This document shows, in pieces, positions 26,516 through 36,331 of a stretch of 64,000 bases of DNA. Position 1 is the stretch's first letter. Every line of letters begins with the position of its first letter. Source of the DNA: Leptotrichia wadei (GTDB taxonomy: Bacteria; Fusobacteriota; Fusobacteriia; Fusobacteriales; Leptotrichiaceae); assembly GCF_007990445.1 (NCBI RefSeq), contig NZ_AP019841.1, positions 1,860,001 to 1,924,000 of the forward strand, written 5' to 3'. The notes below the pieces were generated by a model. The model saw only the letters and a list, made by a program, of their open reading frames with translations, had not been told where the DNA came from and did no database searches. The translations under genes and the position numbers were made by a program.

Positions 26516-28855
26516 ATGAAAAAAAATTATGATGTATTGGAATTTTATAAAATAATTAACGAACTTATTGATTTGTCAAGATTGGAAAAGACTAAAGAAA
26601 AGTTTTTGGATATTGACATTATAAAGGAAAAGTCGATTTTAGACAGGGAACTTATGCTGATGAAGGAGATGATTGACTTTTATAAGTATGATGACGGACT
26701 GGAACTTGCGGGGCTTGCGGATATTACTAAAATGATGAATTCTATTGATATTATTGGATCTTATTTGAGTGTTGAGGATTTGGCGACTTTGAAGAAGAAT
26801 TTGACAATTTTTAGGATTTCTAAAAGCCGGGCTAAAAATGTGAGAGATAAATATAAGACAATTTGGAATTTATTTAGTAATGTTGAAGAAGTTAGGGAAA
26901 TTGAAAATTTTATTTCAGAAGCAATTAATGATGAAGGTGTTTTAAAAGATGATGCTTCAATTGGACTTCGAGATGTTAGAAGACAGAAACAGAATATCAA
27001 TGCGAATATCAAGGAAAAATTTGATGAGCTGATTTCCAATAAAAATACACAAAATGCAATTCAGGAAAGAATTGTAACCCAAAGAAACGACAGATACGTA
27101 ATTGCTGTAAAAACTGATTTTAAAGGGCTTATAAAAGGAATCGAACATGACAGGTCTGCAACAGGAAGCACAGTTTACATTGAACCTTTAAACGTTGTTT
27201 CATTGAACAATAAATTACGTGAATATGAAGCTCGTGAACGTGAAGAAATCAGGAAAATATTGCTTAGAATTACAGAAATTGTAAAAACTAAAAAGGAAGA
27301 AATTCTGGAAATCAAGGAAATTCTGGAAAGACTGGACTTTATTGATGCCAAAACGACTTATTCAGTTAATAAAAAATGTATCGTTCCAAAAATTATTAAC
27401 AAGGAATATTTGAAACTGGTTGAGGCAAGACATCCGTTAATTGATGAAAATACAGTTGTACCAATTAATTTTGAGCTTGGAAACCCTGAAAATATAATGC
27501 TTATAACAGGACCTAATACTGGTGGAAAAACGGTAACATTGAAAGTAGCTGGACTTCTTACAATTATGGCACTATCTGGTATTCCAATTCCCGCAAATGA
27601 AAAAACTGAAGTTGGATATTTTCACAATGTATTAGCGGATATTGGGGATGAACAAAGTCTGGAGCAAAATTTATCTTCATTTTCAGGGCATGTTAGCAAA
27701 ATAAAAGATATAATTGAACATGCAAGCAGTAAATCACTTGTATTAATGGATGAATTAGGAAGTGGAACTGACCCGATGGAAGGAGCAGCTTTTGCAATGG
27801 CAATCATTGATTATTTGAACAAAAAGCACGTAACTTCAATAATTACAACCCATTATAGCGAAGTAAAAGCCTATGCCTTTAACACAACAGGAATTAAAAG
27901 TGCCTCAATGGAATTTAATGTGGAAACATTGTCACCAACATACAGATTGCTGGAAGGAATACCTGGAGAAAGCAACGCTCTTATAATTGCAAGAAAATAT
28001 GGAATTAGCGAAGAAATTATTGAAAATGCAAAAAGTTATATAAGTGAAGATAATCAGCGAGTTGAGGAAATGTTAAAATCCATAAAGGAAAAAAATGATA
28101 AATTGGAAATGATGCATGCGCAATTGGAGGCAACAAGAGCCGAACTTGATAAACAGAAAAACATTTACGAGCAAAAAATGGTAAAACTCGAAAATGAAAA
28201 AAATGAAATTATAAAACGTGCCTACGAAGAAGCCGACAATTACTTGAAAAATATGCAGGCAAAAGCCAAAAACCTGATTGACAAAATTAACAGCGAGGAA
28301 TCTAAAAAAGAAGATGCGAAAAATGCTCAAAGAAGCCTGAATATGCTACGTGAATCATTCATTACAGACAAAAAGAAAAATGTAAAGGAAAAGAAAATTA
28401 TTACTCAAAATGTAGATTTTGCCGTTGGAGAAGAAGTGCTTGTAAAAACAATGAATCAAAATGGAAAAATCTTGAAAATAATGCCAGATAACCGTATTCA
28501 AGTCCAAACTGGAATATTAAAGCTGGTTGTATCAACTGATGACATTGTAAAAATTCAAAAGAAAAAAACAAACAAATTCAAAAACTTCGCTTCATTAAAA
28601 CGAACTTCTCAAGTACAAGGAGAAATCGACCTACGTGGAATGAACGCCGATGAAGCAATCGCAGAACTTGAAACTTATATGGATAGGGCAATGCTTACAG
28701 GGTATCATGAAATCTATATAATCCACGGAAAAGGAACAATGGTTTTAAGAAAGAAGATTCATGAATATTTGAGAACTTCAAAATATGTGGCAGAATTTAA
28801 AGATGCCAATCAGAATGAAGGGGGAGTTGGGTGTACGGTAGTTACTTTGAAATAG
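26516..28855 (+). CDS. mutS2: MutS2 ATPase / ribosome-rescue or recombination-suppressing endonuclease
   Basis: A 779-residue MutS-family protein without the mismatch-binding N-domains. Walker A is GPNTGGKT at 332-339, Walker B is LVLMDELGSGTDP, and a long coiled coil follows. The C-terminal Smr domain (from ~705) has EIDLRGMNADEAIAELETYM and HGKGTMVLRKKIHE. Known homologues suppress homologous recombination or split collided ribosomes through Smr; which applies here is open. AGAGG precedes the ATG. It heads a close-packed plus-strand run that continues into the defence pair (30 bp gap), cysS, coaBC and an M23 peptidase. Confidence 0.95.
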   Translation: MKKNYDVLEFYKIINELIDLSRLEKTKEKFLDIDIIKEKSILDRELMLMKEMIDFYKYDDGLELAGLADITKMMNSIDIIGSYLSVEDLATLKKNLTIFRISKSRAKNVRDKYKTIWNLFSNVEEVREIENFISEAINDEGVLKDDASIGLRDVRRQKQNINANIKEKFDELISNKNTQNAIQERIVTQRNDRYVIAVKTDFKGLIKGIEHDRSATGSTVYIEPLNVVSLNNKLREYEAREREEIRKILLRITEIVKTKKEEILEIKEILERLDFIDAKTTYSVNKKCIVPKIINKEYLKLVEARHPLIDENTVVPINFELGNPENIMLITGPNTGGKTVTLKVAGLLTIMALSGIPIPANEKTEVGYFHNVLADIGDEQSLEQNLSSFSGHVSKIKDIIEHASSKSLVLMDELGSGTDPMEGAAFAMAIIDYLNKKHVTSIITTHYSEVKAYAFNTTGIKSASMEFNVETLSPTYRLLEGIPGESNALIIARKYGISEEIIENAKSYISEDNQRVEEMLKSIKEKNDKLEMMHAQLEATRAELDKQKNIYEQKMVKLENEKNEIIKRAYEEADNYLKNMQAKAKNLIDKINSEESKKEDAKNAQRSLNMLRESFITDKKKNVKEKKIITQNVDFAVGEEVLVKTMNQNGKILKIMPDNRIQVQTGILKLVVSTDDIVKIQKKKTNKFKNFASLKRTSQVQGEIDLRGMNADEAIAELETYMDRAMLTGYHEIYIIHGKGTMVLRKKIHEYLRTSKYVAEFKDANQNEGGVGCTVVTLK

Positions 28856-28885
28856 TTAAATTATGTTAAAGGAGATTTTTTATAT

Positions 28886-30022
28886 ATGAAAATAAAAAAC
28901 TTATACATAGAAAATGAAAAAAGATTGAAAAATTTAAATATTAATTTTGAAAATGATGAAAAAATATTAGATGTTGTTGTTTTGGCTGGAGTAAATGGAA
29001 CAGGTAAAACAACAGTTTTGGAAGTTATATCAGAATATTTTAAAAATATTGAACAAGGTTTAAAAAATAAAAATAAAATAGAGATAGAATTTGAATCAGA
29101 TGAAAAAGGTTTAAATAACTTGATTGAAAATGAAGAAACTAAGGTGATTTATGTTCCAGCAACAGTAGAATTTAGAAATGTATGGAATGATGAAAAATAT
29201 TTTTTAGAATTAATTAAAGATAAATTTTCGTATACTATTGGAACATATAAATTTCGTAACATTCCTGATTATATAAGATCCAAAATTATGAATAAAGTAA
29301 CTGAAGGAAGTGATAAAAGTTCACAACAAATAATGGAAGAAGTAGTTTCTGAAATAAATGAAATGTTTCAAGTTCTCGATGAAAATAATGATATTAAATT
29401 AGTAGGAATGTCAAAAGCTAACAGTTTAGAAAAAATACTTCCTATCTTTAAAAATTCATCAGGAGATACATTCGATATAAATAATTTATCATCAGGAGAA
29501 AAACAATTATTCTTACGAACATTAGCAATAAGAACAATGGAACCTGAAAATTCAATTATTTTGATTGATGAACCAGAACTTTCGTTGCATCCAAAATGGC
29601 AGCAAAGAATTGTTGATGTTTATAGGAAAATCGGAAAAAACAATCAGATTATTATTGCGACACATTCTCCACATATTTTAGGGAGTGTAAGAAAAGAAAA
29701 TATTATGTTGCTGGATAAGGATGATGAAGGGAAAATTGTGGTTAGGACTGGGGATGAATTGTATGATTCTTACGGACAGCCGACGGATAGAGTGTTGAAG
29801 GATATTATGGGACTTCAAACTACTAGAAATCCTAAAGTGTTTAAGTTGTTGGAAGAGGCTGGGGAGTTAGTGGATAAAAATGAATATGAGAGTGAAGAAT
29901 TTAAAATTAAATATAAAAAATTACGAGAAATATTAGGTAATAAGGATGAGGATTTGCTTTTAATGGATATGGATATTCAAATTAGAAAAAAACGAGGTTT
30001 GAAAAATGTTGAAAGTAAATAA
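28886..30022 (+). CDS. ptuA: Septu defence ATPase PtuA (compact form)
   Basis: A 378-residue ABC/SMC-like ATPase of the AAA_21 type. Walker A AGVNGTGKT is at 34-42, signature LSSGEKQ at 201-207, Walker B SIILIDEPELSLHP at ~223-236 and the switch histidine H260 in IIATHSPHIL. In Septu anti-phage systems PtuA senses invasion and holds the HNH nuclease PtuB. The next gene is exactly such a nuclease and overlaps it by 17 bp. There is no long SMC coiled coil, so it is close to the minimal ATPase. Other ATPase-nuclease defences (e.g. retron-linked) share this pair, but no reverse transcriptase or ncRNA is next to it. An AAGGAG site is present. Confidence 0.82.
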   Translation: MKIKNLYIENEKRLKNLNINFENDEKILDVVVLAGVNGTGKTTVLEVISEYFKNIEQGLKNKNKIEIEFESDEKGLNNLIENEETKVIYVPATVEFRNVWNDEKYFLELIKDKFSYTIGTYKFRNIPDYIRSKIMNKVTEGSDKSSQQIMEEVVSEINEMFQVLDENNDIKLVGMSKANSLEKILPIFKNSSGDTFDINNLSSGEKQLFLRTLAIRTMEPENSIILIDEPELSLHPKWQQRIVDVYRKIGKNNQIIIATHSPHILGSVRKENIMLLDKDDEGKIVVRTGDELYDSYGQPTDRVLKDIMGLQTTRNPKVFKLLEEAGELVDKNEYESEEFKIKYKKLREILGNKDEDLLLMDMDIQIRKKRGLKNVESK

Positions 30023-30659
30023 AAAGGATGAACCAGAATTTTTTTCAGAGTTCAAAAGAAAGAAAAATCCTAAACACTGGGATGTTCTTAATAAACCAGA
30101 GAATCTTCATATAAAGCCAGAGTTAAAATCTTATATGTTAAAAAATGAACAAAAAATAGGAGATAAAAGTTACTGTCCTTATTGTGAAATGATACTGTCT
30201 TTTGAAGATAATGATTTAAAAGAAGATAAAAAATGCCATATAGAACATATAAAACCAAAAAGTAAATTTGCCAATCTCACTTTTGATTACAGAAATTTTT
30301 TAACATCCTGTTCAGAAAACAAAACATGTGGGCATAAAAAACAATCTACTTGGGATAATAAATTATTTATAAATCCAGTTGAAGAAAATCCAGAAGAATA
30401 TTTTTCATATAGCATAAGAACAGGTAAAATTATTCCAAAAAAAGAAATTGGACTTGAATACGAGAAGGCAATAAAAACAATTGAAATTTTAAATTTAAAT
30501 GAAAATAAATTATGTGATTATAGAAAAAGTTATATAAATCAGATATTAAATAGCATTAAAAACTCAAGAAATGATGATGAGAAAATAGAAATTATAAATT
30601 ATTTTGATGAACTTCCAACATTAAAAAAATTTTTAATAGAAAATATTAAAATTTTATAA
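30006..30659 (+). CDS. ptuB: Septu HNH nuclease PtuB
   Basis: A 217-residue HNH-family nuclease, the presumed effector of the Septu pair. C57-P-Y-C60 and C102...C108-G-H probably bind structural zinc. The active-site motif is CHIEHIKPKS (H78, E80, H81), with N98 in DYRNFLTSCSENKTCGH. The C-terminal part (~125-217) is helical and of unknown role, probably the PtuA contact. It starts inside the end of ptuA (17-bp overlap, GAGG 9 nt upstream), so the subunits are made together. In known systems activation degrades DNA and aborts infection; the target here is not predictable. Confidence 0.82.
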   Translation: MLKVNKKDEPEFFSEFKRKKNPKHWDVLNKPENLHIKPELKSYMLKNEQKIGDKSYCPYCEMILSFEDNDLKEDKKCHIEHIKPKSKFANLTFDYRNFLTSCSENKTCGHKKQSTWDNKLFINPVEENPEEYFSYSIRTGKIIPKKEIGLEYEKAIKTIEILNLNENKLCDYRKSYINQILNSIKNSRNDDEKIEIINYFDELPTLKKFLIENIKIL

Positions 30660-30701
30660 GAAATAATCTAAAAAATAAGAAAATTTTTCAAGGAGAAAAA
30701 A

Positions 30702-32153
30702 ATGAAACTTTACAATACAATGACAAATAAAATTGAAGAATTTAAAACAATAGAAGAAAATAAGGTAAAAATGTATGTTTGTGGACCTACTGTCTATAAT
30801 TACATACATTTGGGAAATGCACGACCGATTGTGGTGTTTGATACGTTGGCACGATATTTTAAATATAAAGGGATGGAAGTTAATTATGTACAGAATTTTA
30901 CGGATGTGGATGATAAGATTATAAATAAGTCTATGGAAGAAGAAACTTCTGCGAGCGAGGTTTCGGAAAAATATATAAAATATTTTTTTGAGGATATTAG
31001 CAAGCTGAATATTCTTGAGAGTGTTAAAAGACCTAAAGTTACTGAGAATATGGCTGAAATTATCGAGATTATTCAAAAATTAATTGATAATGGGTTTGCT
31101 TATGAGAAAGACGGGGATGTTTATTTTGAGGTGAAAAAATATAAGGATTATGGGAAATTGTCAAATCAGAAAATTGAGGAGCTGGAACTTGGGGCTAGGA
31201 TTGATGTGTCGGAAATTAAGAAAAATCCAGTAGACTTTGCACTTTGGAAGGAAAAGAAGGATGGAGAGCCGTTTTGGGAATCGCCTTGGGGACAGGGGCG
31301 TCCTGGATGGCATATAGAATGTAGTGCAATGGCAAAAAAATATCTAGGGGATACATTTGATATTCACGGTGGCGGACAAGATTTAGTTTTTCCGCATCAC
31401 GAAAATGAGATTGCTCAAAGTAAGTGTGCTTATCACGGAAATTTTGCAAATTACTGGCTTCACAACGGATTTATTCAGATAAATGGCGACAAGATGTCAA
31501 AATCGCTAGGAAATTTCTTTTTGCTTCGTGAAATACTTGAAAAATTTTCTGGAAATGTAGTAAGACTTTTTATTCTTAGCACTCATTACAGAAAGCCAAT
31601 TAATTTTTCATTTGAGAATATAGAGGATACGAAAAAGGCATTGCAAAATATTGTAAAATCAATGAATAAATTTGAAAATATTGTTGAAAAATATAAGAAT
31701 GAAAAAATAGAAAATATTAAAAATTCAGAGTTTTCTCAAAAAATTGATGAATTTGATAAAAAATTTGAAGATGCGATGGATGAGGATATGAACACGCCAC
31801 AGTCATTAGCGACTATTTTTGATCAGATTAGGGAAACAAATAAATTTATTTCCACAAATGAAAATGAGTTTTCCACAATTTATTATGAAATAAAAAAATC
31901 TTATGATTCTTTGAAGGCAAAAATAGAAAATGTGTTTGGAATAGCGATTGAAGTAGAAAATGCTGTGAAGGAGGAAGAAGGAGAAAATATGGAATTGACA
32001 AAAAAATTAATTGAATTGCTGATAAAATTACGAAGTGAGGCAAGAAGTGAGAAAAATTTCAAGTTATCTGATGAAATTCGGGATGAATTGAAGGCACTTG
32101 GGGTGGAAATTAAGGATAATAAGGATGGAAGTACAGATTATAATTTATTGTAA
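30702..32153 (+). CDS. cysS: Cysteinyl-tRNA synthetase
   Basis: A class I synthetase charging tRNA-Cys. Zinc-bound C27 is in KMYVCGPTVYNYIHLGNARP with the HIGH-type motif HLGN at 36-39. The second zinc segment is GRPGWHIECSAMA and GGGQDLVFPHHENEIAQ, and KMSKS is at ~263-267 (DKMSKSLGN). Length 483 is normal. AAGGAG precedes the ATG, 42 bp behind ptuB. As an essential gene downstream of the defence pair, its expression may depend in part on transcription through the Septu genes. Confidence 0.96.
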   Translation: MKLYNTMTNKIEEFKTIEENKVKMYVCGPTVYNYIHLGNARPIVVFDTLARYFKYKGMEVNYVQNFTDVDDKIINKSMEEETSASEVSEKYIKYFFEDISKLNILESVKRPKVTENMAEIIEIIQKLIDNGFAYEKDGDVYFEVKKYKDYGKLSNQKIEELELGARIDVSEIKKNPVDFALWKEKKDGEPFWESPWGQGRPGWHIECSAMAKKYLGDTFDIHGGGQDLVFPHHENEIAQSKCAYHGNFANYWLHNGFIQINGDKMSKSLGNFFLLREILEKFSGNVVRLFILSTHYRKPINFSFENIEDTKKALQNIVKSMNKFENIVEKYKNEKIENIKNSEFSQKIDEFDKKFEDAMDEDMNTPQSLATIFDQIRETNKFISTNENEFSTIYYEIKKSYDSLKAKIENVFGIAIEVENAVKEEEGENMELTKKLIELLIKLRSEARSEKNFKLSDEIRDELKALGVEIKDNKDGSTDYNLL

Positions 32154-32178
32154 TTTTTGATTTAAAAAGAGGGAAAAA

Positions 32179-33387
32179 ATGAAAAATATTTTAGTAGGAG
32201 TTACAGGTGGAATTGCGGCATATAAATCAGCTGGGATTGTATCGCTTTTGAAAAAGAAAGGATATAATGTAAAAGTTGTGATGACTGAAAATGCTACAAA
32301 AATCATTGGACCTTTGACTCTTGAAACTTTATCAAGAAATAGGATTTATGTGGATATGTGGAACAGTAATCCGCATTATGAGGTGGAGCATATTTCACTT
32401 GCAGATTGGGCGGATATGGTTTTGATTGCACCTGCGACTTATAATATAATTGGAAAAGTGGCAAACGGGATTGCAGACGATATGCCTACGACGATTCTTG
32501 CTGCTGTTTCGGTAAGAAAGCCAGTATTTTTTGCTTTGGCGATGAATGTAAATATGTATGAAAATCCGATTTTAAAAGAGAATATTGATAAGCTAAAATC
32601 TTTTGGATACAGGTTTATTGATGCAGAAGAAGGATTACTTGCCTGTAATTATAGTGCGAAGGGCAGAATGAGCGAGCCAGAGGATATTGTCGATGAAATA
32701 GAAAGATACAGTATTTTTTCAAAAATAGAAAATTTTGATACTGCACTAAAAGGTAAAAAAATTCTTATAACAAGTGGGCGAACAAAGGAAAATATTGATC
32801 CTGTCAGATATTTGTCAAATAATTCAAGTGGAAAAATGGGATATTCACTTGCTCAGGCGGCTGCTGATCTGGGAGCAGAAGTAACTTTAATTAGCGGGCC
32901 TACGGACTTGAAAATTCCAAATGGGCTTAAAAACTTTATTTCTGTGAAATCGGCATTGGAAATGTATGAGAAAGTGGATGAATATTTTAAAAATACTGAT
33001 ATTTTCATAGCTTGTGCGGCAGTTGCTGATTACAGGCCAAAGGAATACAAAAAGGAAAAAATAAAGAAATCCGATTCAGATTTGGTTATGGAATTGGTTA
33101 GAAATCCTGATATTTTATTAGAGATGAGCAAAAAGAAGGAAAAACAGCTATTAGTTGGATTTGCCGCAGAAACTAATGAGATAAGGGAAAATGCATTAAA
33201 GAAACTGGAAAAGAAAAATTTGGATATTATAGTGGCAAATAATGCGTCTGTAATGGGCAGCGATGAAAATATGATTGAGATTATTAAAAAAGACAGAACT
33301 TCGGTAAAAATCAGTCAGAAAAGTAAAATGGAGCTGGCTTATGATATTTTGAGAGAGATTATTTTTGAGTTGGAAAAAAACAAATAA
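32179..33387 (+). CDS. coaBC: Bifunctional phosphopantothenoylcysteine decarboxylase / synthetase
   Basis: Two steps of coenzyme A synthesis in one protein. The N-terminal flavin domain CoaC has GVTGGIAAYKSA, catalytic H71 (VEHISLADWADM) and the substrate-clamp cysteine C156 (LLACNYSAKGRMSEPEDI). The C-terminal CTP-dependent CoaB domain starts at ~190 (KKILITSGRTKENIDPVRYL). Length 402 is typical. It is 25 bp behind cysS, which consumes the same amino acid, cysteine. GAGGG site before the ATG. Confidence 0.95.
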   Translation: MKNILVGVTGGIAAYKSAGIVSLLKKKGYNVKVVMTENATKIIGPLTLETLSRNRIYVDMWNSNPHYEVEHISLADWADMVLIAPATYNIIGKVANGIADDMPTTILAAVSVRKPVFFALAMNVNMYENPILKENIDKLKSFGYRFIDAEEGLLACNYSAKGRMSEPEDIVDEIERYSIFSKIENFDTALKGKKILITSGRTKENIDPVRYLSNNSSGKMGYSLAQAAADLGAEVTLISGPTDLKIPNGLKNFISVKSALEMYEKVDEYFKNTDIFIACAAVADYRPKEYKKEKIKKSDSDLVMELVRNPDILLEMSKKKEKQLLVGFAAETNEIRENALKKLEKKNLDIIVANNASVMGSDENMIEIIKKDRTSVKISQKSKMELAYDILREIIFELEKNK

Positions 33388-33425
33388 AAGAAGGAGAGGC
33401 TATACAAATTTAGCGAATTAATGTT

Positions 33426-34373
33426 ATGGATAATGAAAAGAAAAATGTAAATAGAGTTTTGAATGAAAAAAAAGAAAATTTAGAAAACAAAAATTCAAAA
33501 TCTAGAAAAAAAACAGGAATAATTTTGGGAATAACGGCTTTATTGATTTTAGGAATTATAATTTTGGGGATGATATTTGGTAGAAAAAATATTAATTTTA
33601 AAAATATTGTAACTGAAGATGAAGATGATAAAATTTTTAGAATTAATCCAATAAAAGATCCACAGGTTACATATTACAATTTTCGTGGAGAAGTTTATCC
33701 TGACTGGGCTAAATTTGGACTGACTCGAAGTAATGGGGCAAGAGGACATCAAGGAATTGATATTTTTGCATTGCCGGGAACGGATGTTTATGCGGTTCTG
33801 GATGGAAAAATTGTGGATATGTATGTGGATAAAACAGGGTATGGATTAAATTTTTATTTGGAAGTTAATCCAAAGGAGCTTGAGAAAATAAAAAGAAAAA
33901 ATTACAAGCCTAAAGAAAGTGCAAGAGAATGGGCATACAGCCCAAATTATGACCCTAATACAATGCAAGTAAAATACATTAGATATTGCCATTTAAGCGA
34001 AGTAAACGTAAAAATTGGAGATACGGTAAAAGCTGGACAAGTAATTGCTAAAACAGGAACAACTGGAAATGCAAGTGGTACTCACGCTCCTCATCTCCAT
34101 TTTGAAATAGCTTTTGAAATGCGTGGAAAAGGGCTTACAAACAGAGTCGATCCAGAAATGTACTTTAAAATAAAAAATGGAAATCAGATGTCAAGACATG
34201 AAATAAAGATTCAAACTGAAGCAGCTAGAACAGAATGGTTTGAACCAAAAGGGTATGATATTGGATTTAGAAATAAAAGTATATTTTTAGAAAAAAAAGA
34301 TGATTTACATAAAAAAGAAAAAATAATAAACAATTCTAAAAAAGTAAATTTAAAAAAGGTGGGAAAAAAATAA
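33426..34373 (+). CDS. Membrane-anchored M23 (LytM-type) peptidase
   Basis: A zinc metallopeptidase domain that cuts or regulates cutting of peptidoglycan peptides. An Asn/Lys-rich cytoplasmic N-terminus is followed by one membrane helix (~31-52, GIILGITALLILGIIILGMI) and an extracytoplasmic domain. The zinc ligands H108 and D112 (RGHQGIDIFALPGT), H189 (YCHLSEV) and the HLHFE motif (~223-227) are all present, so it is likely active and not a degenerate activator. A basic ~60-residue tail follows. The start has no close ribosome binding site (AAGGAG is ~30 nt away). Last gene of the mutS2 run. Confidence 0.88.
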   Translation: MDNEKKNVNRVLNEKKENLENKNSKSRKKTGIILGITALLILGIIILGMIFGRKNINFKNIVTEDEDDKIFRINPIKDPQVTYYNFRGEVYPDWAKFGLTRSNGARGHQGIDIFALPGTDVYAVLDGKIVDMYVDKTGYGLNFYLEVNPKELEKIKRKNYKPKESAREWAYSPNYDPNTMQVKYIRYCHLSEVNVKIGDTVKAGQVIAKTGTTGNASGTHAPHLHFEIAFEMRGKGLTNRVDPEMYFKIKNGNQMSRHEIKIQTEAARTEWFEPKGYDIGFRNKSIFLEKKDDLHKKEKIINNSKKVNLKKVGKK

Positions 34374-34379
34374 AATAAA

Positions 34380-34412
34380 AAGCAAGGGACTTTCAAATCT
34401 CTTGCTTATTTA
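34380..34412. terminator. Bidirectional terminator between M23 peptidase and aroC
   Basis: A 10-bp stem AAGCAAGGGA / TCTCTTGCTT (one G-T) with an 8-nt loop. It is followed by ATTTATT on plus and TTTTTATTTTATTTTT on minus, the latter ending the aro operon. Confidence 0.85.
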
Positions 34413-34425
34413 TTACATTTTTTAT

Positions 34426-35523
34426 TTACAAAAAACGTTTCTTAGCTTCCAAAACTCTATCCAAAATTACAATTGCCGTAGCCGCCTCCAGTACTGGCAC
34501 TGCTCTCGGCACTATTATTGGATCATGTCTTCCATGAACTTCTAAAATATCATTTTGCTTTGTTTCAAGATTTACAGTTTTTTGTGCTTTTTCAATTGAA
34601 GCCGTCGGTTTTATCGCCACTTTAAATGATATTGGCATTCCAGTCGTTATTCCACCTATGATTCCACCGTTATTATTTGTAAATGATTTTATATTTCCTT
34701 TTTCATCAAAATACATCTCATCATTAGCTTCATATCCTGTCATTTCTGTAATTCCAAATCCTGCCCCAAACTCTATTCCTTTTGTAGCCTGCACCGAGAA
34801 AATCATTCTCGAAAGCTCGCTTTCCATGGATTCAAAATATGGATCTCCTATTCCCGCAGGAAGTCCTGTAACCATAAGCTCTACAATTCCACCAAGTGAA
34901 TTCTTTTCTTCCCTAGTTTTTTCCACAGCCTTCTCGATTTTTTCCACAATTTCCTCATTCAAGACAGGCAAAGTCATATTCCTAAGTTTATCAATATTTT
35001 CTTCTGTAATATCACTTTCCACAAAGTCCCTATCTTCAATATCCTTTACCGATTTGATATGTGCTGCAATTAAAATTCCCTGCTCTTTCAAAATCTGTTT
35101 TGCAATTGCTCCAGCAAATACCAACGAAGCCGTTATTCTCCCAGAAAAATGTCCACTTCCACGAATATCATTAAATCCGTTATATCTGTTAAATCCGCTC
35201 CAGTCTGCATGTCCTGGTCTTGGCTTTCTTTTTAATTCGCTGTAATCCTTTGAACGCTGATTTGAATTTCTGATAATCATCGCAAGTGGCGTTCCAGTCG
35301 TTTTTCCATCAAAAAATCCACTCAAAATCTCAAATTCATCCTTTTCCACTCTAGGTGTTGTCAATTTCGATCTTCCAGGTGCTCTTCTTCTCATTTCCTG
35401 CGAGATAAATTCCAAATCCAGCTCTGTTCCTGCTGAAATTCCGTCAATATTTACTCCTAATGCATTTCCATGCGATTCTCCAAAAATCGAAATTTTATAA
35501 TTTTTTCCAAAATTTGCTGCCAT
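34426..35523 (-). CDS. aroC: Chorismate synthase
   Basis: The last step of the shikimate pathway, a reduced-FMN-dependent loss of phosphate from EPSP. Signatures are GESHGNALGVNIDG near the N-terminus, RPGHADWSGFNRYNGFNDIRGSGHFSGR in the middle and HGRHDPIIVPRAVPVLEA near the C-terminus. Length 365. It is the terminal gene of the minus-strand aromatic cluster, ending 14 bp before a terminator; AAAGGA site before the ATG. Confidence 0.97.
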   Translation of the reverse strand: MAANFGKNYKISIFGESHGNALGVNIDGISAGTELDLEFISQEMRRRAPGRSKLTTPRVEKDEFEILSGFFDGKTTGTPLAMIIRNSNQRSKDYSELKRKPRPGHADWSGFNRYNGFNDIRGSGHFSGRITASLVFAGAIAKQILKEQGILIAAHIKSVKDIEDRDFVESDITEENIDKLRNMTLPVLNEEIVEKIEKAVEKTREEKNSLGGIVELMVTGLPAGIGDPYFESMESELSRMIFSVQATKGIEFGAGFGITEMTGYEANDEMYFDEKGNIKSFTNNNGGIIGGITTGMPISFKVAIKPTASIEKAQKTVNLETKQNDILEVHGRHDPIIVPRAVPVLEAATAIVILDRVLEAKKRFL

Positions 35524-35550
35524 TTTTTTCCTTTCTATTTTCCCAAATTT

Positions 35551-36171
35551 TTATTTATCATCATTTTTTACAACAAAATCTTTTCCATTTACAAAAACTG
35601 CCTCACTATTGCTTATTGGAAGCAAATTTAATTTATTTTCATAAATTTTTATAGTTTCTTTTGTACTTTCGACAAACGTAAATTCATTATTATGTGGCAA
35701 AATATAAAAATCCGTAATATTCATTGCTTCATAATTATCTAAATCAGAAGCAATATCCTTATTATCCATTATCTGATTGTATTCTATATTTTTAGAAGTA
35801 ATAATCGCTCCAGCCGATTCTCCTATATAAAGCATCCCATTTGAAATTTTGTTTTTAATAGTATCCAAAATTTTTTTACGTTTTAGCTCCTGCAATAGAT
35901 AAAATGTATTCCCACCTGACACATACAAAATTTTTGTATCCTTCAATATACCTTCTATTTTTTGTTTTGTTGTTTTTGAAATATCTAAAATATTTATTGA
36001 AAATCCCAATTCCAAAAATGCCTGCTTAGCTTCGTCTACATATCCTTTATAATCTTCAGTGTTTGAAGCAGTCGGAACAAACGTAATTTCTTTTTCTGGT
36101 ACATCTTTTAAAAATTCTTTCGCTAAATTTTTCGTTCCTGCTAAATATGATGTCAAAAATAATTTACTCAT
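35551..36171 (-). CDS. Peptidase E-like (S51 family) hydrolase
   Basis: A 206-residue cytoplasmic protein of the S51/class I glutaminase-like fold. The nucleophile is S119 in YIGESAGAIITS and YVSGGNTFYLLQEL is the conserved loop before it. E. coli PepE cuts Asp-X dipeptides; cyanophycinase is another member. The late His/Glu motif is less clear, so the exact substrate is uncertain. It lies between aroA (160 bp) and aroC (27 bp) and is probably cotranscribed with aroC, without obvious link to aromatic synthesis. Site AGGAAAGG. Confidence 0.8.
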   Translation of the reverse strand: MSKLFLTSYLAGTKNLAKEFLKDVPEKEITFVPTASNTEDYKGYVDEAKQAFLELGFSINILDISKTTKQKIEGILKDTKILYVSGGNTFYLLQELKRKKILDTIKNKISNGMLYIGESAGAIITSKNIEYNQIMDNKDIASDLDNYEAMNITDFYILPHNNEFTFVESTKETIKIYENKLNLLPISNSEAVFVNGKDFVVKNDDK

Positions 36172-36331
36172 ATAAATTCCTTTCCTAGCGGTCTCAACAA
36201 AATTTAATTAAATTTTACATCCGCATATTCTATTAATTTTCTATCTCATTAAAAAAATTTTTATTTTAGATTTTACCATTTTTAACTTATTTATCTATTA
36301 TAAATAAACTTTATCTTTCTAAAAAATCTTT

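Noticed and set aside
28886-30659. Retron or Gabija-type assignment for the ATPase/HNH pair
   Set aside because: No reverse transcriptase, msr/msd-like structure or UvrD helicase beside it; TOPRIM residues are absent from the ATPase, so Septu fits best.
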